Below, piece after piece: positions 7,099-13,907 of a stretch of 22,456 nucleotides of DNA. The translations under genes were made by a program, and so were the position numbers. Source of the stretch: DATKYK01 sp034430255. GTDB lineage: Bacteria; Chloroflexota; Dehalococcoidia; E44-bin15. The notes beneath the pieces were generated by a model. The model did not search any database. It was not told the origin of the DNA and saw only the letters and a list, made by a program, of their open reading frames with translations. How positions within the stretch are numbered: the first letter of the stretch is position 1; every line of letters starts with the position of its first letter. The stretch lies in assembly GCA_034430255.1 (NCBI GenBank), contig DAOUEU010000094.1, positions 1 to 22,456 of the forward strand. The letters run 5' to 3'.

Positions 7099-8739
7099 AT
7101 GTATCCACCTGAAATGCAGGATAGCCTTGATAAGGTAGCGGTCACTAGGGAGCGACGCTTTAAGGAGAGCCACCCGTTGCTGAGCATGGAGGAAAAGGAG
7201 ACGCTTCTCCATGGATTTCACCCCGATTTTACCGCTGGTGGAATGCGGGAACTAAAGGTAGGACCCAACAAAGGGGAGAAGACACCAAACGAGCTCGCTG
7301 ACCTGCTTGAGGGGAATAGTAGAGTGGACCCTGAAATTATCGACCTTGAGGTGGTGGATCACGATGTAGATGTCCTAGTCATCGGTGGTGGTGGTGGTGG
7401 GGCCGCCGCAGCCCTTCTTGCCCAGGAGAATGGCGCTAGTGTACTGATGGTGACCAAGCTTCGCCTGGGTGATGCGAATACGGTAGGGGCTCAAGGTGGC
7501 ACGCAGGCAGCAACCAAGTCCCACGATTCCCCGGCGATTCACTACCTCGATGTCATGGGTGGCAGTGGATTTGCCAGCATCCCAGAGTTGGCTGATGCTC
7601 TAGTTCGCGATGCCCCTGGAGTCATTCAGTGGCTGGAATCTCTGGGTGTAATGTGGGATAAGGAGCCGGATGGCACGCTACGCACTGAGAGCGGTGGCGG
7701 AACATCGCGAAAAAGAATGCATTCTGCTCGGGATTATACCGGCCTGGAGGAAATGCGTGTCCTGCGCGATGAGGTACGGAACCGGGGGATAACTGTGTTG
7801 GAGTTCGCTCCTGCAATAGAACTGGTGATGGACAAGGACGGACAGGTAGCCGGGGCCATATTAATTAACTTCGAGACCAATGAAATGGTTTTAGTGCGGT
7901 CCAAGACAACAATCCTTGCTACCGGCGGTGGTGGGCGCCTGCACTATCAGGACTTTCCCACCACAAACCACTACGGCGCTACTGCTGACGGACTGGTCTT
8001 GGCCTACCGCGTCGGTGCCAAGCTTATCTTTTTAGATACTATGCAGTATCATCCAACAGGTGTAGCCTATCCTGAGCAAATCGTGGGACAGCTGGTTACT
8101 GAGAAGGTCAGGGGGCTGGGTGCCCAGCTGGTAAATGTTGAGGGAGAACAGTTCATCTATCCCCTGGAGACCCGGGATGCTGTAGCATCGTCCATAATCC
8201 GGGAGTGTAAGGAGCGCGACAAGGGGATAATCACACCCACGGGACAGGCGGGTGTGTGGCTGGATTCGCCTATGGTCGATATACTGCGCGGCCAGGGCAC
8301 TATTGCCCGGGAATTGCCTGCTATGCTACGCCAGTTTCTGCGCTTTGGCATCGACATGAGTAAGGAGCCCATCCTCATCTATCCTACACTGCATTATCAG
8401 AATGGGGGCATCTTGATCGATGACCAGGGGAGGACCACCATCCCCAATCTGTTCGCCGCTGGCGAGGTAGAGGGTGGGGTGCATGGCAGAAACCGACTCA
8501 TGGGCAATTCCACCCTCGACATATTTGTCTTTGGACGGCGGGCTGGAAAGGCAGCAGCGGAGCGTGCCAGGGAGACCAAGCTTGGAAAACTCACCCTGAA
8601 GCACGTAACCCAGTGGCAACGGCAGCTGAAGGAGGAGGGGCTAGAAGGGAGACCCCTCTCTCCCATGCTCATTCCCGATTATACCCGTCACGGGCGCATC
8701 GCCAGCCTGAGTGGCAGTTTTGCTAGAGGACTTGAGTAA
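7099..8739 (+). CDS. Fumarate reductase/succinate dehydrogenase-like flavoprotein, non-covalent FAD type
   Basis: FAD subunit, 546 aa, predicted to interconvert fumarate and succinate. The dinucleotide motif IGGGGGG sits at 95-101, preceded by an unusual N-terminal stretch of about 85 residues. Substrate-site residues match FrdA/SdhA: His318-Pro-Thr-Gly, Glu335 (LVTEKVRG), the proton-shuttling Arg359 (ETRD), His432 (TLHYQNGGI) and Arg466 (NRLMGNS). At the position of the FAD-linking His (R-S-H-T-V in relatives) the sequence is D-A-N-T-V, Asn127, so FAD should be bound non-covalently. Only about 65 residues follow FGRRAG, so most of the usual C-terminal helical domain is absent. Its stop overlaps the next start as TAATG. 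L-aspartate oxidase is the other flavoprotein of this fold, but the two iron-sulfur neighbours argue against it. Confidence 0.87.
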   Translation: MYPPEMQDSLDKVAVTRERRFKESHPLLSMEEKETLLHGFHPDFTAGGMRELKVGPNKGEKTPNELADLLEGNSRVDPEIIDLEVVDHDVDVLVIGGGGGGAAAALLAQENGASVLMVTKLRLGDANTVGAQGGTQAATKSHDSPAIHYLDVMGGSGFASIPELADALVRDAPGVIQWLESLGVMWDKEPDGTLRTESGGGTSRKRMHSARDYTGLEEMRVLRDEVRNRGITVLEFAPAIELVMDKDGQVAGAILINFETNEMVLVRSKTTILATGGGGRLHYQDFPTTNHYGATADGLVLAYRVGAKLIFLDTMQYHPTGVAYPEQIVGQLVTEKVRGLGAQLVNVEGEQFIYPLETRDAVASSIIRECKERDKGIITPTGQAGVWLDSPMVDILRGQGTIARELPAMLRQFLRFGIDMSKEPILIYPTLHYQNGGILIDDQGRTTIPNLFAAGEVEGGVHGRNRLMGNSTLDIFVFGRRAGKAAAERARETKLGKLTLKHVTQWQRQLKEEGLEGRPLSPMLIPDYTRHGRIASLSGSFARGLE

Positions 8740-9194
8740 TGCAGGGATATGCGTTAGAAAGGCAGACAGACGTTAGCCAGATCGAGGGGATACTTGATGT
8801 CGTATTGAACTCCTCATTACCGCCGGTAGCCCGGTGCCGCTTGCTGTCAAGCGGGGTAGCCCCACACCACACCCTTAATATTGAACAGGATATCAGCGGG
8901 AGCGTCGCCTGCTTGGGGTGCGGCAACTGCATTGATATTTGCCCGGTGCTGGCCCGCGAGCCAGCACGCATGGAGCGAACGTCCCAGCGCAGCTCTATGG
9001 CACTGGAGACACTGGTGGGGGAGGACTGCGACCGCTGCTTCAACTGCATTCTGGTCTGTCCCCAAGTTGATGCCACCATAAAACACTATATCGTTAATCG
9101 GCGCATGGTGGAGGCGATGTCCCGTCTCGAAGCGCGGATCGGCGATGAAAAAGAGCCTGACCTGGACCTTTACGTAGAAGAGGCGTTAACATAG
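8739..9194 (+). CDS. Small 2x[4Fe-4S] HdrC-like iron-sulfur protein
   Basis: Ferredoxin-like electron carrier, 151 aa, with two CxxCxxCxxxCP motifs: Cys58/61/64/68 (ACLGCGNCIDICP) and Cys97/100/103/107 (CDRCFNCILVCP). The 29-residue spacing between the motifs resembles HdrC and the C-terminal part of FrdB rather than a small bacterial ferredoxin. No signal peptide, membrane segment or CCG (HdrB-like) domain is seen. It starts inside the stop codon of the flavoprotein (TAATG), so it is probably a third subunit of the same soluble complex. It would link the [4Fe-4S] chain of the larger iron-sulfur protein to an outside donor. Its exact partner is unknown. Confidence 0.82.
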   Translation: MQGYALERQTDVSQIEGILDVVLNSSLPPVARCRLLSSGVAPHHTLNIEQDISGSVACLGCGNCIDICPVLAREPARMERTSQRSSMALETLVGEDCDRCFNCILVCPQVDATIKHYIVNRRMVEAMSRLEARIGDEKEPDLDLYVEEALT

Positions 9195-9203
9195 CCTACA
9201 GTA

Positions 9204-9207
9204 GGAG
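9204..9207 (+). promoter_or_regulatory. Shine-Dalgarno (GGAG) for a GTG start
   Basis: GGAG lies 6 bases before GTG 9214, which gives the typical acyl-CoA dehydrogenase N-terminus MDFTIPEEL. Confidence 0.5.
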
Positions 9208-9213
9208 CTTTAG

Positions 9214-10380
9214 GTGGACTTTACCATTCCCGAAGAGTTGAAGATGGTTCAAACCGCGGTGGGGAAGTTCGTGAAAGACGAGCTGATTCCCCTGGAGCGG
9301 GATATTTTGGGGCGAGAGGGCGATCCTGCTACCGGTAGAGTAATGCTCCCTCCAGAAGAGGAAGAGCGGTTGTTCCGCATGGTGCAGGAGATGGGGCTTT
9401 GGGGAGTGAGCGTGCCAGAAGAACTGGGAGGGGTGGGGCTACCCACGCTGGGGGTTTGCCTCATTGAGGAGGAACTCGCCAAATGTGTCGTCCCATTCAA
9501 TTTTGGCGATGTCTCACCTATACTCTTCGAGGCCGATGAGAAGCAACGAAAGAGCTATCTCCAGCCTCTCCTGGATGGAGAGAAGCGAGCCTGCCTAGCT
9601 CTCTTCGAAGCCGGGGGAGCTGACCCTGCCACGATGACTACTACCGCCGTTAGCGAGGATAGCGCTTACATCATCAACGGGCAGAAGACTTGCCTAGCAA
9701 ACGTTATCGATGCCGGTGATTTCGCCATGGTCTTCGCCGTCACTGACAGGGAGAAAGGAGCACGTGGAGGGGTAACCTGCTTTCTGGTGGACCGTGATAT
9801 CCCTGGGTTCACCGCGACAGGTAGCGGAGAGCGTACAGGACGGCATGCCCAGGTGGTGGCACCTATTTCACTCGTCTTCGATAACTGCCGCATCCCTGCC
9901 GAGAATGTACTTGGTAAAGAGGGGGAGGCATTCTATCTGGGTATGAAATGGCTCCCGGCAAGGCGTATTGTAAGGGGGGCTAGGGGTGTCGGGGCGGCGG
10001 AGCGACTACTTGAGGTGTCTAAGGAATATGCCAAGAGTTGGCAGTCCTTTGGTCACCTGATCGAGGAGCGTCCCAGCGTGCAGTGGGACCTGGCGGATAT
10101 GGCTATCGATATTCACGCGACTAGGCTAATGGTGTTCCACGCCGCCTGTAAGGCGGATGAGGGGGAGGATGTCCATCAGGAGGCTGCCATGGTAAAGGTT
10201 TTTGCGACCGAGATGGTGGAGCGAACGGCTGACCGCGCTACCCGAATCCACGGCGGGCCAATCTATACCAAAGACCTGCCTTTAGCAAGACTGTGCCGCA
10301 ATGCTATCGCCACCAGTATGACGGAGCAGGCCTTGGAGCTCCAGCGGGCGATCATTGCCAGGGATCTGTTAAGATATTAA
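9214..10380 (+). CDS. Acyl-CoA dehydrogenase family protein
   Basis: FAD-dependent acyl-CoA dehydrogenase, 388 aa, normal family length, with the N-terminal helical, beta and C-terminal helical domains. The first signature is altered: FEAGGADPATMTTTA replaces the common EPxAGSD pattern. The second is RIHGGPIYTKDLPLARLCR. Counting back from the conserved Gln-Arg near the end, Glu371 (TEQALELQ) aligns with the catalytic base of medium-chain dehydrogenases, so activity is plausible. It starts at GTG 9214 and ends 13 bases before fumarase beta, so it is inside the TCA operon rather than in a fatty-acid cluster. Substrate unknown: neighbours offer C4 acids, but no CoA transferase, ETF or hydratase is nearby. 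Confidence 0.88.
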   Translation: MDFTIPEELKMVQTAVGKFVKDELIPLERDILGREGDPATGRVMLPPEEEERLFRMVQEMGLWGVSVPEELGGVGLPTLGVCLIEEELAKCVVPFNFGDVSPILFEADEKQRKSYLQPLLDGEKRACLALFEAGGADPATMTTTAVSEDSAYIINGQKTCLANVIDAGDFAMVFAVTDREKGARGGVTCFLVDRDIPGFTATGSGERTGRHAQVVAPISLVFDNCRIPAENVLGKEGEAFYLGMKWLPARRIVRGARGVGAAERLLEVSKEYAKSWQSFGHLIEERPSVQWDLADMAIDIHATRLMVFHAACKADEGEDVHQEAAMVKVFATEMVERTADRATRIHGGPIYTKDLPLARLCRNAIATSMTEQALELQRAIIARDLLRY

Positions 10381-10393
10381 TTGGAGGCTGGCG

Positions 10394-10951
10394 ATGTTGA
10401 AGAAGATTACCTCGCCCCTAGATGATAAGACCATCGAGGATCTAAGATCTGGGGAACAGGTCTTAATCAGCGGGGTCATATATGTCGGCCGCGATACCGC
10501 CCATAGGCGTATCACTGCAGCCCTGGAAAGCGGTGAGAAGCTGCCGTTCGACATCCGCAATCAGACCATATATTACATGGGCCCCTCCCCGGCCAAGCCG
10601 GGGCAGGTTATCGGTGCGGCAGGACCCACCACCAGTGGCCGCATGGACTCATACTCCCCGCGCCTTATTGCCGAGGGGCTCAGGGTGATGATCGGCAAGG
10701 GCCAGCGCTCACCAGAGGTGAAGCAGGCCATAAAGGAGCACAAAGGGGTGTACCTCGCCGCCATTGGTGGGGCAGGTGCTCTCATCGCCAGGTCGATAAA
10801 GAAGTCGGAGGTGGTGGCTTACGAAGACCTGGGGGCAGAAGCGGTCAGACGGCTGGAGGTGGAGGACTTCCCCGCCACTGTGGTGAACGACGCCCATGGC
10901 GGTGACCTATACGAGGAGGGGAAGGCCATGTACCGGGAAAAAGCGGGCTAG
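10394..10951 (+). CDS. Fumarate hydratase class I, beta (C-terminal) subunit
   Basis: Second subunit of the two-part class I fumarase, 185 aa, which completes the active site of the alpha subunit encoded at 5548-6393. Family motifs are GRDTAHRRI (near residues 32-40), GPTTSGRMDSY, the GKG turn and GGAGAL, then EDLGAEAVRRLEVEDFP. Length is normal for a stand-alone TtdB-like protein. TTGGAGG at 10381-10387 lies 6 bases before ATG 10394. It is the last gene of the + strand run; a 201-base intergenic region follows. Separation from the alpha gene by four genes is unusual, because the pair is normally adjacent or fused. Confidence 0.92.
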   Translation: MLKKITSPLDDKTIEDLRSGEQVLISGVIYVGRDTAHRRITAALESGEKLPFDIRNQTIYYMGPSPAKPGQVIGAAGPTTSGRMDSYSPRLIAEGLRVMIGKGQRSPEVKQAIKEHKGVYLAAIGGAGALIARSIKKSEVVAYEDLGAEAVRRLEVEDFPATVVNDAHGGDLYEEGKAMYREKAG

Positions 10952-11152
10952 ACAAATGGCGATGAGATTTACAGGGGCACGAGGGACAGTTAGTGCGTAC
11001 CATTATGGTTGTTTTTCCCTGCTAAGGTAATTACTCTGGTAGATATGTCCCCAGCATCTATCTGGTAGTATGATTTTATACTGGCATCCTGAAACTATGG
11101 GCTCCTTCGGTTAAGGGGCTCAACCTATTATAACGCCCTGGTTGGAGAGCAA
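10952..11152. other. Intergenic region between the TCA operon and the methyltransferase
   Basis: The longest gap in the window, 201 bases. It is more AT-rich than its flanks. A weak ACCA/TGGT hairpin (10999-11009) is followed by TGTTTTT (11010-11016) and could be a poor terminator for the upstream operon, though its stem is only 4 bp. The segments TCTGGTAGATATG (11035-11047) and TCTGGTAGTATG (11061-11072) form an imperfect direct repeat 26 bases apart. TATTAT at 11126-11131 could be a -10 box but has no good -35 partner. The methyltransferase ribosome site GGAG is at 11144-11147. Confidence 0.5.
11098..11122 (+). other. Hairpin in the 5' leader of the methyltransferase gene
   Basis: TGGGCTCCTT and AAGGGGCTCA pair around the loop CGGTT: ten base pairs, two of them G-U. 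No U-run follows on either strand, so it is not a standard intrinsic terminator. It ends 30 bases before the ATG and might affect mRNA stability or translation. It could also be chance. Confidence 0.3.
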
Positions 11153-11920
11153 ATGGAGCTAAAGGTTGATCTGGATTGGGGTGATGAGGGGGTTGTCCCA
11201 GAGACGGTTCACCCCGATACCCAATTTATCTTTGAGAGGATGGCGGAGATAATCCGTGAGATGGTTGTCCCCAGTAGCGGTGAGATAATACTGGATATCG
11301 GGTGTGGCCGGGCAGTGGATGCTCTGGAGCTAGGCAAGCAGGGTGTTAGAGCGATAGGTATTGATCCATCAGATAAGATGATGAGCGGGGCTAAAAGTAA
11401 CCTGAGAGATAGCGATGTCGCCCTTGTGCGCGGGATCGGGGAGGCGCTGCCCTTCAAAAGAAGCTCCCTGGATAAGATTATTTGCAAAGGGGCGCTGGAC
11501 CACTTCGCCGACATACCAAGGACGATGGCGGATATGTCTAAGTCACTAAAACCTGGGGGCGCTGCGATAATCGCTATTGCCAACTTCGAAAGCCTTAGCT
11601 GCCGACTGGGGAGGAACTGGTTTTCTATTGTGAAGAGGCTTTACCGCAAACAGGCTGAAATCCATCCCTGGATACCTCCTGCCGACCACAACTACAGGTT
11701 CGACTGCCCCATGCTGAAAAAGGCAGTTGCAGATGATTTCGAGATAAAAAAAATAAGGGGTATGTCACTGCTCTGGACTGCCCCTTACTGGGGAAAGCTG
11801 CTATCCCTGCTACCCCGGTGGGTCGCGTCAGCCATCCTGATATCTCTTGATAAGATCGCCTGCCGTCTCCCTTCGCTAAGCGATGTTATCATTATCAGGG
11901 TTACGCCGAGAGGCAATTAG
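11153..11920 (+). CDS. Class I SAM-dependent methyltransferase (UbiE/Methyltransf_11 type)
   Basis: 255 aa protein with a Rossmann methyltransferase fold. Motif I is ILDIGCGRA (46-54), Asp71 ends beta-2 (GIDPSDKM), EALPFKRSSLDKII (97-110) covers motif II, and LKPGG (132-136) precedes beta-5. The C-terminal half is less conserved and carries hydrophobic stretches (LLSLLPRWVASAILISL). The substrate cannot be told. It stands alone on the + strand after its own leader and converges on an operon with two glycosyltransferases and another methyltransferase, so a role in a glycan or lipid is possible but unproven. Its TAG overlaps the opposing gene's TAA by three bases. Confidence 0.82.
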   Translation: MELKVDLDWGDEGVVPETVHPDTQFIFERMAEIIREMVVPSSGEIILDIGCGRAVDALELGKQGVRAIGIDPSDKMMSGAKSNLRDSDVALVRGIGEALPFKRSSLDKIICKGALDHFADIPRTMADMSKSLKPGGAAIIAIANFESLSCRLGRNWFSIVKRLYRKQAEIHPWIPPADHNYRFDCPMLKKAVADDFEIKKIRGMSLLWTAPYWGKLLSLLPRWVASAILISLDKIACRLPSLSDVIIIRVTPRGN

Positions 11921-13179
11921 CGCTTGCAAACCTCTTCATATACATCGATAATCTGTCTTGCTGTTTGCTCCCAGGAAAAGCACTGCGTTACCCTTCTCCT
12001 CCCCTCATCAGCCAGCCTTCGGCGCAAATGTTCGTCCCCCAGGAGTCTCTTTATTGCTCTGGCCAAGGCATGGGGATCCTGGGGGGGCACCAAAATGCCA
12101 TTCTTCCCATTCTCACCCACCACCTCAGGAAGCGCCCCGGCCCTGGTGGCGATCACCGGAACCTCGCATGCCATAGCCTCCGCTGCGGGGAGACCGAAGC
12201 CTTCATAAACGGAGGGTGTAATGGCTATCTGGGCTGCTGAATACTCTCTCACCAGTTCCTCTGTGGTCACCCTCCCGGTGAAGTCAACCATGTCCTCAAT
12301 CCCATACTCCTTCACCAGATCGAGGGCATAGGTATCATTTGTCTCGATCTGGTCTACCACCGTTAATTTAAGTGCCACATTATCCTGCTTCAGCAGCCGC
12401 AACGCCTGAAGCAGGAAAAGTACACCCTTCTTGCGGTCGCTGGTTCTGCCAACCATGATGAGTCGGCCCAACCCCTTCTCGAACCCCGTACCAAACCCAT
12501 TCACATTCCTGAATAGATCGGTATCGATGCCGGGGTAAACCATCCTAATCTTACTATCGGGTATCCTGAATTCCCGACTAATCTCAAACGCCGAGCTATT
12601 CGAGTCGGTGATAACCATATCAAGGCGGCGAGAAACGATCCCCTGCATTAGCGGGGGATAGAGAAGGAGTTGCCTGACCTTCTTCCAAACGTTTGTCTCC
12701 TGAGCAAGGTCGGCCCTGGTATCAATAGGGAGGGGGTGGTGAATAGTGGCGACCACGGGGATCTGGAGGGTCTTCATGAGCAGCAGACCATAGGCCAGGC
12801 ACTGGTTATCATGAATGACATCGTAGCGATGGGTGTCGAGAAGTTCCTTTATCTTGAGATATGCCTTAAGGCTGAAGGTGAGCATTTCGGGGAACATGCC
12901 AAGCTTGCTACCGGCGAACTCGTAGAGGTTAAACGGGGTAAGCAGGTGGAATGGTTTTTCCTTGGACAGGGGGCTTTTCCCATCATGCCTGCGATCGTAT
13001 AGATTCAGGCTCTCGAGGTAGTGCACCCTGACGCCGCGGGGGACATCGGGATAGGGCGGTCCAACGATTATGTCAACTTCATGTCCCAGACGGTGAAGCT
13101 CGCGAGATAGGTAATAGAGGTAAACCCCCTGACCGCCACAGTATTTATTCCCCCGATAACACAGGAGACATATTTTCAC
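11917..13179 (-). CDS. GT4-family glycosyltransferase (copy 1)
   Basis: Retaining GT-B glycosyltransferase, 420 aa, probably cytosolic or membrane-associated and using a nucleotide-sugar donor. The N-terminal acceptor domain has GGQGVYLYYLSREL (15-28) and HHPLPID (147-153). The C-terminal donor domain has GRTSDRKKG (244-252) and the E-x7-E motif YEGFGLPAAEAMA (Glu326, Glu334). Start is GTG 13179 with GGAG 6 bases upstream, giving MKICLLC, which matches the start of its paralogue. It is the last gene of the - strand run, 17 bases after the methyltransferase. It is strongly similar to the gene at 13907-15127 (42 of the first 60 residues identical by eye). Sugar and acceptor are unknown. Confidence 0.9.
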   Translation of the reverse strand: MKICLLCYRGNKYCGGQGVYLYYLSRELHRLGHEVDIIVGPPYPDVPRGVRVHYLESLNLYDRRHDGKSPLSKEKPFHLLTPFNLYEFAGSKLGMFPEMLTFSLKAYLKIKELLDTHRYDVIHDNQCLAYGLLLMKTLQIPVVATIHHPLPIDTRADLAQETNVWKKVRQLLLYPPLMQGIVSRRLDMVITDSNSSAFEISREFRIPDSKIRMVYPGIDTDLFRNVNGFGTGFEKGLGRLIMVGRTSDRKKGVLFLLQALRLLKQDNVALKLTVVDQIETNDTYALDLVKEYGIEDMVDFTGRVTTEELVREYSAAQIAITPSVYEGFGLPAAEAMACEVPVIATRAGALPEVVGENGKNGILVPPQDPHALARAIKRLLGDEHLRRRLADEGRRRVTQCFSWEQTARQIIDVYEEVCKR

Positions 13180-13196
13180 CTTTAGCTCCCCCTGTT

Positions 13197-13907
13197 TTAC
13201 TTTCGGGTGTAGATAACGATGCTCTTGGGAAATATGAAGTTGAAAATGCGTTCTACCCGGGGAACAAACCTGGACTTGGTGGTTATCTGCATCTCCAGGA
13301 ACCTCAGGTAGGTCGCGGGAACCCTTGACTCCTCGTTCTTAAGCCCGAAGATGCAACGAAGGATCCAATAGATAGAATGGAAGGCATGCTCATGGCGGAT
13401 AGCGTAAACCCCCAGGTTATGGCGGCGCAGCGTCCTCACCAGCCCTCGTGCAGTGAATATCCGAACGTGGCCGCCGGGATGGTTATAGTAGTCCGAATCC
13501 AGTATCCAGCAGCCCTTTTCGGGCACATAGGTGGGCACGGTGACCGCCAGCAGTCCCCCAGGCTTGAGTACACGCACCATTTCCTGAATACCCTGATCGG
13601 GATCCTTAACGTGTTCCATAACCTCAGCACAGATAATCCTGTTGAAGGAGTGATCCTTGAAAGGGAGGTTCAGGGCGTCACCGCAAAGCACGTTCCGATT
13701 ACCACTGGACCCGTTCTGTTGATCCATATGGTCCAGCACATACTTGGTTTTCTTGAGGCATAAATCATCGAGATCCATGGAGCATGTCATGCCACTGCCA
13801 TTGTTGAGGCGGTATGCTTCGTAGCTGTGCCTGCCATCACCGCAGCCCACGTCTAAAAACCTGTCGCCGTCTCTTATCTTAAAAAGGTTAAAGTTAACGG
13901 TAAGCAC
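13197..13907 (-). CDS. Class I SAM-dependent methyltransferase
   Basis: 236 aa methyltransferase of the Methyltransf_11 type. Motif I is FLDVGCGDG (17-25), Asp45 follows beta-2 (SMDLDD), LPFKDHSFNRIICAEVMEHV (81-100) covers motifs II-III and LKPGG is at 114-118. After that come a substrate-side insertion (YNHPGGHVRIFT) and an Arg/Phe-rich tail. GTG 13907 overlaps the TAG of the upstream glycosyltransferase as TAGTG, with GGGAGG 7 bases ahead, so translation is probably coupled. Position between two paralogous glycosyltransferases suggests methylation of the same glycan or its lipid carrier. The acceptor is not identifiable. Confidence 0.85.
   Translation of the reverse strand: MLTVNFNLFKIRDGDRFLDVGCGDGRHSYEAYRLNNGSGMTCSMDLDDLCLKKTKYVLDHMDQQNGSSGNRNVLCGDALNLPFKDHSFNRIICAEVMEHVKDPDQGIQEMVRVLKPGGLLAVTVPTYVPEKGCWILDSDYYNHPGGHVRIFTARGLVRTLRRHNLGVYAIRHEHAFHSIYWILRCIFGLKNEESRVPATYLRFLEMQITTKSRFVPRVERIFNFIFPKSIVIYTRK

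Noticed and set aside
6565..7221. 218-codon - strand frame over the iron-sulfur and flavoprotein starts
   Set aside because: It is antisense to the cysteine motifs and the ribosome site of real genes, with no recognisable fold.
10999..11016. ACCA/TGGT hairpin followed by a T-run as an intrinsic terminator
   Set aside because: The stem has only four pairs with two A-T; too weak to list as a separate terminator, so it is mentioned under the intergenic region only.
10956..11030. 24-codon ORF just after fumarase beta (MAMRFTGARG..)
   Set aside because: It has no ribosome site, no coding-like composition and no known match; chance is the simplest reading.
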